Source of the DNA: an uncultured delta proteobacterium | GTDB lineage: Bacteria > Desulfobacterota > WTBG01 > CAIYCZ01 > CAIRTM01 | Direction of reading: 5' to 3' | DNA length: 48,124 nt | NCBI GenBank assembly: GCA_903881505.1 | Contig: CAIRTM010000139.1 | Location: 1 to 48,124, forward strand | In this document: positions 7,824 to 17,001 of the stretch, piece after piece | How positions within the stretch are numbered: the first letter of the stretch is position 1 | How the letters are laid out: every line of letters starts with the position of its first letter | Notes under the pieces: generated by a model | What the model was told of the DNA's origin: nothing | Database searches by the model: none | The model's input: the letters and a program-made list of their open reading frames with translations, nothing else | Position numbers and translations under genes: made by a program

Positions 7824-8312
7824 ATGACAGACATGAATAAGGCGGCCCGGCGGATATGCGCCCTGGCCGAACCGCTGATAGAGGCGCTGGTTACGGATGA
7901 AGGCTGCGAGCTGGTTGATGTAACCTATCGCCGCGAGCCGCAGGGCTGGGTGCTGCGGGTCCTGATCGACCGGACAGGCGGCGTGACCATCGCGGACTGT
8001 CAGGCCATCAGCAGGCTGATCGGCGACATGCTTGATGCCCGGGAAGTCATGAGGTACGGCTACAACCTTGAGGTTTCTTCGCCGGGACTGAACCGGCCCC
8101 TGAAAAGGGCCGCTGATTTCGAGCGGTTTGCCGGCCGGCAGGTGCGCGTTACAACGAAAGCCGCCGTGCAGGGCCGACGTAATTTTCTGGGCAAGCTGCT
8201 CGGCTGCGCCGATGGCCTGGTGACGCTGGACATTGATGGAACACGCGTGCACCTGCCGCTTGACAGTATCGGCAGGGCCAATATTGAATACGATTTCAGC
8301 GGTAAAAAATAA
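7824..8312 (+). CDS. rimP: Ribosome maturation factor RimP
   Basis: RimP assists late assembly of the 30S subunit. The 162-residue protein has the two-domain layout: an N-terminal alpha/beta domain (ELVDVTYRREPQGWVLRVLI and GVTIADCQAISR) with NLEVSSPGLNRPLK, then a C-terminal SH3-like domain (VTTKAAVQGRRNFLGKL, ending SIGRANIEYDF). I start it at ATG 7824 (MTDMNK), since the longer open frame runs back through the terminator-like hairpin. It heads the rimP-nusA-infB operon, the conserved order in many bacteria. Confidence 0.95.
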   Translation: MTDMNKAARRICALAEPLIEALVTDEGCELVDVTYRREPQGWVLRVLIDRTGGVTIADCQAISRLIGDMLDAREVMRYGYNLEVSSPGLNRPLKRAADFERFAGRQVRVTTKAAVQGRRNFLGKLLGCADGLVTLDIDGTRVHLPLDSIGRANIEYDFSGKK

Positions 8313-8333
8313 TTTCTTACAAAGGGCTGTGTC

Positions 8334-9683
8334 ATGCTTTCAGAGTTAGACAGAATTTTGGATGAGACCCGCAAGGACAAGGGGATTGACAAGGAAGTGC
8401 TTATCAACGCTCTTGAGACGGCGCTGGTGAAAGCCGCGCTCAACAAGTACGGGCACAGCCTCGATATCGAAGCGCAGTACAATGAGGAACTTGGGGAAAT
8501 CGAGCTGTTTCAGTACAAGACCGTTGCTGAAACCGTGACCGACATCACCCGCGAGATATCGATTGCCGAGGCGCGCCTGATTGTTCCGGACGCCGAGGTC
8601 GGCGAGGAAATCGGCGTAAAAATGGATGTCAGGCAGTTCGGCCGTATCGCGGCGCAGACCGCCCGGCAGGTCATTACGCAGAACATCCGCGAGGCCGAGC
8701 GTGAAAACATCTACGGCGAATACAAGGACAAAAAGGGCGAGCTGGTTACCGGCTACGTGCACCGCTTTGAAAAGGGCAATATCATCATCATGCTGGGCCG
8801 CTACGAGGCGCTCATGCCGGTTTCCGAGCAGATTCCGGGTGAAATGTTCTCGCTGCGCGACCGCATCAAGGGCTACGTGCTTGATGTCAAGAAAAACACC
8901 AAGGGCTCACAGATTATCGTTTCCCGCACCCATCCCGGCTTCCTCATAAAGCTTTTCGAGCTCGAGGTGCCGGAAATATCGGAGGGCATCGTCAAGATTC
9001 ACAATGTTGCCCGCGAGCCCGGCTTTCGTGCTAAAATCGCGGTTGAGTCGGTGGACTCCAGGGTTGATCCGGTCGGCGCGTGCGTGGGTAACCGCGGCAG
9101 CCGCGTGCAGAACATCGTGAGCGAACTGCACGGCGAGAAAATCGACATCATACCCTGGACCGACGACCAGACCCGGTTCGTGTGTTCGGCGCTGGCGCCG
9201 GCAGAGGTCACTGAAATGATCGTTGATGAAGACAACCGCGCCATGGAGATCATCGTTGAAGACAACCAGCTCTCGCTGGCCATCGGCAAGAAGGGCCAGA
9301 ATGTGCGCCTGGCCGCCAAGCTGACCGGCTGGAAGATCGATATACGCAGTAAGACCAAGTACCAGGAGCGTTCCAAACTGTTCAAGGATGTGCTGATGAA
9401 GATAGACGGCGTTGATTCGCGCGCCGCCGAGGCGCTCTATAACGCCGATCTGGTTTCGATTGAATCAGTCGCCCTGGCCGATTGCGAGGACCTCGAGGAG
9501 GTGCTGGGCATGAGCAATGAACAGGTGCAGATTATCATACACAGCGCCCAGAAGCTGATGGAGGCCGGAGTCGGCGCTGATGTGGAGGCCGCTGCTGCCG
9601 CACCGGCAGAAACAGCCCCGGCTGGCGCAGCCCCTGAAGAAGCGTCCCCGGAAGACGGGCAGCCGTCACCGGAGCAGCAATAG
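8334..9683 (+). CDS. nusA: Transcription termination/antitermination factor NusA
   Basis: NusA binds RNA polymerase and nascent RNA and modulates pausing, termination and antitermination. The 449-residue protein opens with the canonical N-domain (MLSELDRILDETRKDKGIDKEV). It then has an S1 domain (YVHRFEKGNIIIMLGRYEALMP), two KH domains (VDPVGACVGNRGSRVQNIV and LSLAIGKKGQNVRLAAKLTGW), and a helix-hairpin-helix segment near 350-400 (GVDSRAAEALYNADLVS). The last 35 residues are Ala/Pro/Glu-rich and probably disordered. AAAGGG lies at a normal distance before the start. It follows rimP by 21 bases. Confidence 0.97.
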   Translation: MLSELDRILDETRKDKGIDKEVLINALETALVKAALNKYGHSLDIEAQYNEELGEIELFQYKTVAETVTDITREISIAEARLIVPDAEVGEEIGVKMDVRQFGRIAAQTARQVITQNIREAERENIYGEYKDKKGELVTGYVHRFEKGNIIIMLGRYEALMPVSEQIPGEMFSLRDRIKGYVLDVKKNTKGSQIIVSRTHPGFLIKLFELEVPEISEGIVKIHNVAREPGFRAKIAVESVDSRVDPVGACVGNRGSRVQNIVSELHGEKIDIIPWTDDQTRFVCSALAPAEVTEMIVDEDNRAMEIIVEDNQLSLAIGKKGQNVRLAAKLTGWKIDIRSKTKYQERSKLFKDVLMKIDGVDSRAAEALYNADLVSIESVALADCEDLEEVLGMSNEQVQIIIHSAQKLMEAGVGADVEAAAAAPAETAPAGAAPEEASPEDGQPSPEQQ

Positions 9684-9711
9684 CAGGATGTTGAAAAAGC
9701 CCTTGTATACA

Positions 9712-9832
9712 GGCTGTTCAAAAACGTTCAGATGCAAGGCGCGCGAAATTATAAGGAATGAGGCGTACGTTTCCGTACGCCGCAGTGACGAATGATGAGC
9801 GCAACGCAGCAGGCGGGCGTTTTTCAGCAGCC
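9712..9832 (+). repeat. MITE-like inverted-repeat element, copy 2 (between nusA and infB)
   Basis: This element of about 121 bp starts GGCTGTTCAAAAACG and ends CGTTTTTCAGCAGCC. It closely matches the reverse complement of the copy at 1322-1448, including ATAAGGAATGAGGCGTAC and the GTACGCCGCAGTGACGAATG block. An extra end-like piece, GTTGAAAAAGCCC, sits just to its left (9690-9702), as if a second element had been truncated. The whole nusA-infB gap is 220 bases, unusually wide for this operon. Confidence 0.8.
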
Positions 9833-9903
9833 CGCTAGCGCATAGCCGGATACCGGCGTGCGGCGTATGACAGGCAGGTGGAACATTTAGCGCAGGCGGA
9901 TAC

Positions 9904-12618
9904 ATGAGAGTTCACGAGTTGGCAAAAGAGCTGCAGGCGGATTCGAAAGCACTGACCGGCATTCTTGCCGACATGGGCATTGTTATTAAAACCCATTTCG
10001 CAGCTCTGACTGATGAACAGGCCGAGCAGGTCCGCACAATCTATGCAGGCGGCGCGGACAAAAAGTCAGCTGAAACCGCAAAGAGTCCCCGCAGGAAAGC
10101 TGCGAAACCGGCAAAGAAGGAAGCTGAGCATGCCGCTGAAGCGGCCCCGCCCGCCGTGACCTCAAAAGTCGTGGCGGTTGCAACCGACGGGCAGGAAACC
10201 AAGACCGTCATCGAGCAGCGCATGAGCGGTACGGTCATCCGCCGGCGGAAGAAGTCCGAGGCGGAGCCCGCTGCATCCGAGCAGGCGTTGGCCGAATCCC
10301 CGGCTGCCGCTGAAGCAGTGCCGCAGGAAGCACCCGCGCCGCAGGAGGAGGTCTGCGCTGCTGAGGCCGCCGAAACCGAAGCAGCGCCGGAGGCCGGCCG
10401 GGACGAGGCAGCCGGGGCTGCGCCTGCAGTGCCGGAGCCTGTTGAAGGGAAACCCGCGCAGGTTGTTAAAAAATTGCGCCTCACCGAAAAGGAGGCCACG
10501 CCCGCCAGAATTATCGACCGGATTGACCTGGGCGGCAGGACCAGGCGGCCCGCCGGTGATGCCGCCGCGGAGCCCGTTGCTCCGGACATCCCCCTGCCCG
10601 CGCGCGGCACCGCAGTAAAAGAGACCGCCGTGAAGGAGGATCCCGAAGGCAAGCGCCTCGTAGCCAAGGACCGCCAGAAGCGGGCCAAGTTCCACTGGCA
10701 GCAGGTTGCGACGGTCAGCGAGGATGAGGAGGCCGAGCGCGCCGGAGCACGCCACAAGCGCGTGCGCTATAAGCTGAAAGACAAGGCCGGCCGGACGAAA
10801 AAAGGCCGGGGCGAGATGGTTGCGGTCAACGCGCGCGAGACTGAAATCACCGTACCGAAGGCGATCAAGCGCAAAATCAAAATTCATGACGGCATTACCG
10901 TGGGCGAGCTCGCAAAGCGCATGGGCGTCAAGGGCGCCGAGCTCATCAAAAAGCTGCTGGCCCTGGGCGTGATGGCGACCATCAACCAGCTGCTGGACAA
11001 CGATACGGCTACGCTGCTGGCAGCTGATTTCGAGTATGAAATCGAAACGGTTTCCATTGAAGAGGAAACCATCTTCGAGCAGGAAAACACCGATGCGGAA
11101 GAAGACCTGGTACCGCGATGTCCGGTTGTAACGGTCATGGGCCATGTCGACCACGGCAAAACCAGCCTGCTTGACGCCATCCGCAATACCCGGGTGGCCG
11201 AAGGCGAGGCCGGCGGCATAACCCAGCATATCGGCGCCTACCGCGTCAGCCTGCCCTCCGGCGATATCGCTTTTGTCGACACGCCAGGTCATGCCGCGTT
11301 TACGACCATGCGCGCCCGCGGGGCCCAGGTGACCGATATCGTCATCATCGTGGTGGCGGCCGAAGAAGGGGTCATGCCCCAGACCATTGAGGCGATCAAC
11401 CATGCCCGCGCGGCACAGGTGCCGATCATCGTGGCGGTCAATAAAATCGACAAGCCCGAGGCCAATCCCGAGAAAATACGGCAGGAATTGTCCCAGCACG
11501 GCCTGCTGAGCGAGGAGTGGGGCGGCGACGCCCTGTTCGTCGACATATCGGCGAAGAAGCGCATCAACATCGACAAGCTTCTTGAAAGCGTGCTGCTGCA
11601 GGCCGAAATGCTCGAGCTCAGGGCCAACCCCAACAAGCCCGCCAAGGGCACCATTGTCGAGGCCAGGCTCGACCGGGGGCGCGGCCCGATCGCGACCGTG
11701 CTCGTGCAGGAGGGCACGCTCAGGGCCGGTGACTCGTTCGTTTCGCGGCATAATTTCGGCAAGGTGCGCGCGCTGATCGATGATCACGGCAAAACCATCA
11801 AGGAAGCCGGACCCTCGACGCCGGTTGAAATTCTCGGTTTTGCCTCCGTTCCGGAGGCGGGCGATGTGTTCGTCGTGGTGGATGAGCGCAAGGCACGCCA
11901 GACCAGCACCTACTGGCAGCAGAAAAAGAGAGACGAGGACCTGCGCAAGGACGCGAAAGTGTCGCTTGAGACCTTCCTGAAGAGCGCCGGCGAGGCCGAG
12001 GTCAAGGAGCTGCGCCTGATTTTGAAGGCCGATGTGCAGGGCTCGGTCGAGGCCGTGAAGCAGTCGCTTGAGAACCTGAATACTGAAAAAGTAAAAGTCA
12101 ACGTCATCCATTATTCCGTCGGCGCGATCAGCCTCAACGACGTCATGCTGGCCTCGGCCTCGAACGCGATCATCATCGGGTTCGGCGTGAAGACCGAGCC
12201 GAAGGTGCACGAGACCGCCGAGGCCGAAGGCATCGATATCAGGCTCTATGACATCATTTACGAAATCATCGACGAGGTCCGCAGGGCCATGGTCGGGCTG
12301 CTGGCGCCCAAGTACGTTGAGCGCTTCGCGGGCCGCGCCGAGATCAGGCAGGTGTTCGATATTTCAAAATACGGCCGGGTCGCCGGCTGCTTCGTGGTGG
12401 AAGGCAAGGTTGCCAAGGGTTCAAAAGCGCGCGTTGTGCGCAATGCCGAAACCGTGTATGAAGGCGAGATAACCTCGCTGAAGCGCTTCAAGGACGACGC
12501 GCGCGAAGTGCTGTCCGGGCAGGACTGCGGCATTTTTCTGGGCACGTTCAAGGAGTTTGAGCCCGGCGATATCATCGAGTCTTTTTTCCTCGAGCAGGTG
12601 GAGCAGACGCTGGAATAA
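9904..12618 (+). CDS. infB: Translation initiation factor IF-2
   Basis: IF2 is the GTPase that places initiator tRNA on the 30S subunit and joins the subunits. The 904-residue protein starts with the IF2_N helix domain ([25 protein letters not shown]). A long Ala/Pro/Glu/Lys-rich linker follows to about residue 310, then a second IF2_N-like domain ([19 protein letters not shown]). The G domain has GHVDHGKTS near residue 413, then DTPGHAAF and NKID. Domains II-IV end with the fMet-tRNA-binding region ([21 protein letters not shown]). A repeat element separates it from nusA, and ylxP starts immediately after its stop. Confidence 0.97.
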   Translation: MRVHELAKELQADSKALTGILADMGIVIKTHFAALTDEQAEQVRTIYAGGADKKSAETAKSPRRKAAKPAKKEAEHAAEAAPPAVTSKVVAVATDGQETKTVIEQRMSGTVIRRRKKSEAEPAASEQALAESPAAAEAVPQEAPAPQEEVCAAEAAETEAAPEAGRDEAAGAAPAVPEPVEGKPAQVVKKLRLTEKEATPARIIDRIDLGGRTRRPAGDAAAEPVAPDIPLPARGTAVKETAVKEDPEGKRLVAKDRQKRAKFHWQQVATVSEDEEAERAGARHKRVRYKLKDKAGRTKKGRGEMVAVNARETEITVPKAIKRKIKIHDGITVGELAKRMGVKGAELIKKLLALGVMATINQLLDNDTATLLAADFEYEIETVSIEEETIFEQENTDAEEDLVPRCPVVTVMGHVDHGKTSLLDAIRNTRVAEGEAGGITQHIGAYRVSLPSGDIAFVDTPGHAAFTTMRARGAQVTDIVIIVVAAEEGVMPQTIEAINHARAAQVPIIVAVNKIDKPEANPEKIRQELSQHGLLSEEWGGDALFVDISAKKRINIDKLLESVLLQAEMLELRANPNKPAKGTIVEARLDRGRGPIATVLVQEGTLRAGDSFVSRHNFGKVRALIDDHGKTIKEAGPSTPVEILGFASVPEAGDVFVVVDERKARQTSTYWQQKKRDEDLRKDAKVSLETFLKSAGEAEVKELRLILKADVQGSVEAVKQSLENLNTEKVKVNVIHYSVGAISLNDVMLASASNAIIIGFGVKTEPKVHETAEAEGIDIRLYDIIYEIIDEVRRAMVGLLAPKYVERFAGRAEIRQVFDISKYGRVAGCFVVEGKVAKGSKARVVRNAETVYEGEITSLKRFKDDAREVLSGQDCGIFLGTFKEFEPGDIIESFFLEQVEQTLE

Positions 12619-12906
12619 ATGGTTGTCGGAGTCTGCCGGCTGCGGCTGGCGCTGCATGGCGTTTTTTCCCTGAAGGAAAAACGGGGTATCATGAAAAGGA
12701 TCATTGCGCGGGCGCGCAACTCCTTCCCCGTTGCAATAGCTGAAGTTGCTGAGAATGATCAACTGAGAAGTGCGGCTATCGGCTTTTCGGTGGTGGGCAA
12801 TGACGGTGCGTATGTGAATTCGGTTCTGGACAAGGTCATCGACTGTATCGAGGACCTGTGCCTGGCCGAGATCATCGATCAGCACATTGAGCTGATCAGC
12901 CTGTAG
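12619..12906 (+). CDS. ylxP: DUF503 family protein (YlxP-like)
   Basis: This small 95-residue protein of the DUF503/YlxP family begins MVVGVCRLRLALHGVFSLKEKR and has the family segment RNSFPVAIAEVAENDQ. Family members often sit between infB and rbfA, as here, and are thought to act in ribosome biogenesis, but no biochemical role is settled. The ATG follows the infB TAA directly, which suggests translational coupling. A stretch of 112 bases without a clear gene separates it from rbfA. Confidence 0.85.
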   Translation: MVVGVCRLRLALHGVFSLKEKRGIMKRIIARARNSFPVAIAEVAENDQLRSAAIGFSVVGNDGAYVNSVLDKVIDCIEDLCLAEIIDQHIELISL

Positions 12907-13018
12907 ATGCGCGTGGTGTACGCGATGTTCCCCGGGCGGGCGCCGGATCATGCCGATGCTATGGACATCCCCGCCCCGAGCCGCGCCCGAAACCGCACGC
13001 GGACACAGACGATATCCC

Positions 13019-13387
13019 ATGACAAGCACAGGCCAGCGAACCGATCGTGTCGGCGACCTTTTGCGCCGCGAAATTTCAGAGATCCTTGCGCGTGAGGTCA
13101 GGGAGCCGCTTGCGCAGTATGTAACCGTAACGGGCGTTCGCATGTCGAAAGACCTGCGCAACGCCTGCGTGTACTATACGGCCCTGCGGGACGATGACGC
13201 GCTGAAGGACGTGGCCGCGGCCCTGAAGCGCAGCGCGGGGTTCGTGCAGCGCATGCTCGGGTCCCGGGTGCAGCTGCGCTACATGCCGCATCTGCGTTTT
13301 GAATATGATACATCGCTGCGCGACGGCGCCCGCATGGACGAGCTGCTGCGCGGCATTGATACCGGAAGCGCCGATGAGGGGGCCTGA
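13019..13387 (+). CDS. rbfA: Ribosome-binding factor A
   Basis: RbfA is a single KH-fold protein that binds the immature 30S subunit and helps process the 5' end of 16S rRNA. The 122 residues show RTDRVGDLLRREISEILAREV, then VTVTGVRMSKDLRNACVYY (the conserved strand-helix unit) and LRYMPHLRFEYDTS near the end. The chosen start (MTSTGQ) gives the usual length, and the open frame upstream has no family resemblance. The 3' end overlaps the truB start by 14 bases. Confidence 0.93.
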   Translation: MTSTGQRTDRVGDLLRREISEILAREVREPLAQYVTVTGVRMSKDLRNACVYYTALRDDDALKDVAAALKRSAGFVQRMLGSRVQLRYMPHLRFEYDTSLRDGARMDELLRGIDTGSADEGA

Positions 13388-14324
13388 TGCCTGCCCGGAG
13401 GATCGCTCTCTCGACGGCGTGCTGATCGTTGACAAGCCCGCCGGCATGAGTTCCGGTTTTGCCTGCCGGCTGGCGCAGCGGCACTTCGGCTTCAGGAAAG
13501 CCGGCCATCTGGGAACGCTTGATCCGCTGGCAACGGGCGTGCTGCCGCTGTGCATCAATGAAGGCACCCGGCTTGCGCAGTTTCTCATGCATGCCGACAA
13601 GGAATACGTCGCCACCATGAGCCTGGGCATCGTGACCGACACGCAGGACAGCCAGGGCCGGGTGCTCAGCGCTACGGACCGGCTGCCCGGTACGGCCGGG
13701 GAAGTCCGCGCGGTGTGCGAACGTTTCCGGGGTGAATTGCTGCAGGTGCCGCCGATGTATTCGGCCCTGAAGCGGCAGGGCCGCCCGCTGTATGAGCTGG
13801 CGCGCCGCGGCGAGACGGTTGAGCGGCAGCCGCGGCCCGTTACGGTCTTCGCGCTTGAGGTGCTCGGGCTTGCGCTGCCGGAGGTAACCCTGCGGGTGCA
13901 CTGTTCCAGCGGCACGTACGTGCGCACCCTGTGTCACGATATCGGCCAGGCCCTGGGCTGCGGGGCGCATATGAGCGCGCTGCGGCGCACGCGCTGCGGG
14001 TTTTTTTCAATCGGCGACGCGACCGCCCTGGACGAGGCCCTGGCGAGAGGGGAGCGCGCGGTGCCGCACCGCTCCTTCGTGGCGATGCGCGAGGTTCTCA
14101 CCGGCATGCCCGAGGCCCTGGTCGCCCCGGAGCTTGAGCGCGCGGTGTGCAACGGCGTTGCTTTGCGCGGGGCGGAGGTTTCAGCGCTGTGCGCGGACCC
14201 TTTGCCGGATGCCGGGCTGGTAAAATTGATTGCCCGGGACGGGCACCTGCTCGCTGTCGGGAAGTTCATCCGCGACGAACATGGCGGCCCGCTCATCCGC
14301 CCGGTCCGGGTGTTTGCGCGCTGA
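13374..14324 (+). CDS. truB: tRNA pseudouridine(55) synthase TruB
   Basis: TruB makes pseudouridine 55 in the T loop of tRNAs. The 316-residue protein has VDKPAGMSS (19-27), the catalytic segment GHLGTLDPLATGVLPLC with Asp50 as nucleophile, the MYSALKRQGRPLYELAR segment, and a C-terminal PUA-like domain ending FIRDEHGGPLIRPVRVF. The start inside rbfA (ATG 13374) is chosen because no closer ATG keeps the conserved N-terminus. In many relatives a DHH phosphoesterase gene lies between rbfA and truB, and it is absent here. Confidence 0.95.
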   Translation: MRGPDACPEDRSLDGVLIVDKPAGMSSGFACRLAQRHFGFRKAGHLGTLDPLATGVLPLCINEGTRLAQFLMHADKEYVATMSLGIVTDTQDSQGRVLSATDRLPGTAGEVRAVCERFRGELLQVPPMYSALKRQGRPLYELARRGETVERQPRPVTVFALEVLGLALPEVTLRVHCSSGTYVRTLCHDIGQALGCGAHMSALRRTRCGFFSIGDATALDEALARGERAVPHRSFVAMREVLTGMPEALVAPELERAVCNGVALRGAEVSALCADPLPDAGLVKLIARDGHLLAVGKFIRDEHGGPLIRPVRVFAR

Positions 14325-14439
14325 GATTATATTTATGCAGTTGCAAGCCGGAGGCATCTGGCATATAAGAGTGAGGAACGACAGGCAATAACACAATAAC
14401 AAGCTGTATTAACCACAAAGCATGGAGAGAGTGAAGGTC

Positions 14440-14712
14440 ATGGCAGTATTTGAAAGCGCACAAAAACAGGAAGTAATCAAAAAATTCCAGGGACATGAAA
14501 AAGACACCGGTTCGGCCGAGGTGCAGATCGCGCTTCTCACGACCCGGATTCAGTATTTAACCGAGCATTTCCGCACGCACAAGAAGGATTTCCATTCGCG
14601 CCGCGGCCTGCTCAAGCTTGTCAACCAGCGCCGCAAGCTGCTCGACTATCTGAAGGGCAGGGACGCCGAGCGCTACAAGAAGATTCTGCAGGAACTGAAC
14701 CTGCGCAAATAG
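14440..14712 (+). CDS. rpsO: 30S ribosomal protein S15
   Basis: S15 is a primary binder of the central domain of 16S rRNA and an early assembly protein. The 90-residue product from MAVFES has the standard helices: [26 protein letters not shown], then [24 protein letters not shown]. Its length matches the family (about 89). The ORF has an earlier ATG at 14422, but GGAGAG and AAGG ribosome-site elements sit just before 14440. rpsO-pnp is a classical pair. Confidence 0.97.
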   Translation: MAVFESAQKQEVIKKFQGHEKDTGSAEVQIALLTTRIQYLTEHFRTHKKDFHSRRGLLKLVNQRRKLLDYLKGRDAERYKKILQELNLRK

Positions 14713-14762
14713 TGCTTCACGCACCAGCGGAAGCACACCGGAGAGATCCGAAACACCACAGG

Positions 14763-14787
14763 GCGCGCGGCCTCTGGAGTCGCGCGC
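14763..14787 (+). promoter_or_regulatory. GC-rich hairpin in the pnp leader
   Basis: GCGCGCG (14763-14769) pairs with CGCGCGC (14781-14787) around an 11-base loop that can close further (CC/GG). It lies 24 bases before the pnp start in the rpsO-pnp spacer. In E. coli the same spacer carries an RNase III hairpin for PNPase autoregulation, and a similar role here is inference. Confidence 0.5.
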
Positions 14788-14811
14788 TACACAGACACGA
14801 GGATAGAACGT

Positions 14812-16911
14812 ATGAAAGAAACAGTAACAGTAACATGCGGCGGCCGTGCGCTGTCGCTTGAAACCGGCCATCTTGCCAAGCAGGCCAGCGGCGCTATCGT
14901 CGCCCGCTACGGCGAAACGGTTGTGCTGGTCACCGCGGTCGCGGCGAAAAAGCCGCGTGAAGGCGTGGATTTTTTTCCGCTTTCCTGCGACTACCAGGAA
15001 ATGACCTATGCGGCCGGCAAAATCCCCGGCGGTTTTTTCAAGCGCGAAGGCCGTCCCGGCGAGCGCGAGGTGCTGACCTCGCGGCTGATCGACCGGCCGC
15101 TGCGCCCGCTGTTCCCCGACGGATTCCGCAACGACGTGCAGATTATCGCTACGGTCCTCTCGGCCGACGGTGAAAACGACTCCGACGTGCTCGCGATCAC
15201 CGCGGCATCGGCCGCGCTGACGATCTCCGATATTCCCTTCGGGGGCCCGATTGCGGGCGTGCGCGTGGGCAGGATCAACGGCGAATTTGTCGCCAATCCG
15301 CCGATTCCCCGCCTGGCTGAAAGCGACATTGAGCTCGTGATCGCCGCCAGCCGCGATGCCGTGGTAATGGTGGAAGGCGGCGCGGCCTGCGTTCCGGAAG
15401 ACGTGCTGCTTGACGCGATCATGTTCGGCCACACGCATGTTCAGGAACTGATCGATGCGCAGCTGGAGCTGAGAGCCCGGGTCGGCCGCGAGAAAACGCA
15501 GGTCATCCCTCCGGTGATCGACGCAGACATCGTGAAGGCCGTACGCCAACAGGCCGAACAGCCGCTGAAAGAGGCCTTTGCGCTCGAGGGCAAGCAGAAC
15601 CGCAACAATGCCGCATCGGCCGTGCGCAACGCGGTGAAAGAGGCGCTTGCGCCGCAGTTTGAGGGACGCGAAGGCCAGATCAGCGCGGTTCTGGAGACAA
15701 TCGAATCCGGGATCATTCGCGGCAAGATCATCAGGGAGGGCAGGCGCCTTGACGGCCGCGGCCCGGCTGATATCCGCCCGATTGCCTGCGAAGTGGCGGT
15801 GCTGCCCCGCACGCACGGTTCGGGTCTCTTTACCCGCGGTGAAACGCAGGCGCTGGTGTCGACCACGCTCGGGACCAGCGAGGACGAGCAGCGCGTTGAT
15901 TCGCTGATCGGCGAGAGCAAAAAACAGTTCATGCTGCATTATAATTTTCCGCCGTTTTGCGTCGGAGAGGCCCGCCCCCTGCGCGGCACCAGCCGGCGCG
16001 AGACCGGGCACGGCGCCCTTGCCGGGCGCGCCATTGCGCGGGTCCTGCCCGTTTATGACGATTTCCCGTATACCATCCGGGTCGTGTCCGAAATACTTGA
16101 GTCCAACGGCTCCTCGTCCATGGCCAGCGTGTGCGGCAGCACCCTGTCGCTGATGGACGCCGGCGTTCCGATCAAGGCTCCGGTGGCCGGCATCGCCATG
16201 GGCCTGATCCAGGAAGGCGAAAGCTTCATCGTGCTGTCCGACATCCTCGGCGATGAGGACCACGTCGGCGATATGGACTTCAAGGTCGCCGGCACGCGCG
16301 ACGGCGTGACCGCCATTCAGATGGACATCAAGATCAGCGGCCTGAGCCGGCAGATACTGTCCAGGGCGCTTGAGCAGGCCCGGCAGGGGCGGCTGCATAT
16401 TCTGGACATCATGCAGAAGGCCATTGCCGCGCCGCGCGCACAGATTTCAGAGCGCGCCCCGCGCATCGAGACCATCCAGATCAATCCTGAAAAGATCAGC
16501 GCCATTATCGGCCCCGGCGGCAAGAACATCAAAAACATCGTTGCCACCTCCGGCGCGAAAGTCGATGTTGACGACACCGGCAAGGTGAAGGTTGCCTCAC
16601 CCGACAAGGCCTCGATCGACAAGGCGATTGCGATGATCAAGGCCCTGGTCGAGGAAGCCGAAGTCGGCAAGGTGTATATCGGCAAAGTACGCCGCATTAC
16701 CGATTTCGGCGCGTTCGTCGAGATCCTGCCCGGCATGGACGGCCTGGTGCATATTTCGCAGCTTGCCAATGAGCGGGTTGCCAGCGTGCGCGACGTCTTG
16801 AGCGAGGGCCAGGAGGTGCTGGTGAAAGTGCTTGAAATCGACGCCTCCGGCAAGATACGCCTGAGCCGCAAGGCCGTTCTGGACGAGGACATCGAAAAGT
16901 ACAGAAAATAA
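14812..16911 (+). CDS. pnp: Polyribonucleotide nucleotidyltransferase (PNPase)
   Basis: PNPase degrades RNA 3'-to-5' by phosphorolysis. The 699-residue protein contains the first RNase PH domain ([23 protein letters not shown]), an all-alpha linker (about 240-300) and the catalytic second RNase PH domain ([42 protein letters not shown]). It ends with a KH domain ([16 protein letters not shown]) and an S1 domain ([27 protein letters not shown]). All parts are intact. It is probably co-transcribed with rpsO. Confidence 0.98.
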   Translation: MKETVTVTCGGRALSLETGHLAKQASGAIVARYGETVVLVTAVAAKKPREGVDFFPLSCDYQEMTYAAGKIPGGFFKREGRPGEREVLTSRLIDRPLRPLFPDGFRNDVQIIATVLSADGENDSDVLAITAASAALTISDIPFGGPIAGVRVGRINGEFVANPPIPRLAESDIELVIAASRDAVVMVEGGAACVPEDVLLDAIMFGHTHVQELIDAQLELRARVGREKTQVIPPVIDADIVKAVRQQAEQPLKEAFALEGKQNRNNAASAVRNAVKEALAPQFEGREGQISAVLETIESGIIRGKIIREGRRLDGRGPADIRPIACEVAVLPRTHGSGLFTRGETQALVSTTLGTSEDEQRVDSLIGESKKQFMLHYNFPPFCVGEARPLRGTSRRETGHGALAGRAIARVLPVYDDFPYTIRVVSEILESNGSSSMASVCGSTLSLMDAGVPIKAPVAGIAMGLIQEGESFIVLSDILGDEDHVGDMDFKVAGTRDGVTAIQMDIKISGLSRQILSRALEQARQGRLHILDIMQKAIAAPRAQISERAPRIETIQINPEKISAIIGPGGKNIKNIVATSGAKVDVDDTGKVKVASPDKASIDKAIAMIKALVEEAEVGKVYIGKVRRITDFGAFVEILPGMDGLVHISQLANERVASVRDVLSEGQEVLVKVLEIDASGKIRLSRKAVLDEDIEKYRK

Positions 16912-17001
16912 TAACGGGACACAGCAATAAGGATGGAAGGCCCGGCAGGCGGCCGTGTATATGTATCCGGGCCCAGTAATAGAAAATAAAAGTACGCTTC
17001 A

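Noticed and set aside
10162-12210. A 682-codon open frame on the minus strand
   Set aside because: It lies wholly antisense to infB. Its sequence is low-complexity and rich in His, Arg and Gly, with no domain. High-GC genes commonly produce such shadows.
12907-13018. A small gene between ylxP and rbfA
   Set aside because: The short open frames here have no ribosome site and no family resemblance. They are better seen as spacer.
14557-16398. A 613-codon open frame on the minus strand
   Set aside because: It is antisense to rpsO and pnp, both of which have full conserved domains. No family resemblance is seen in the antisense frame.
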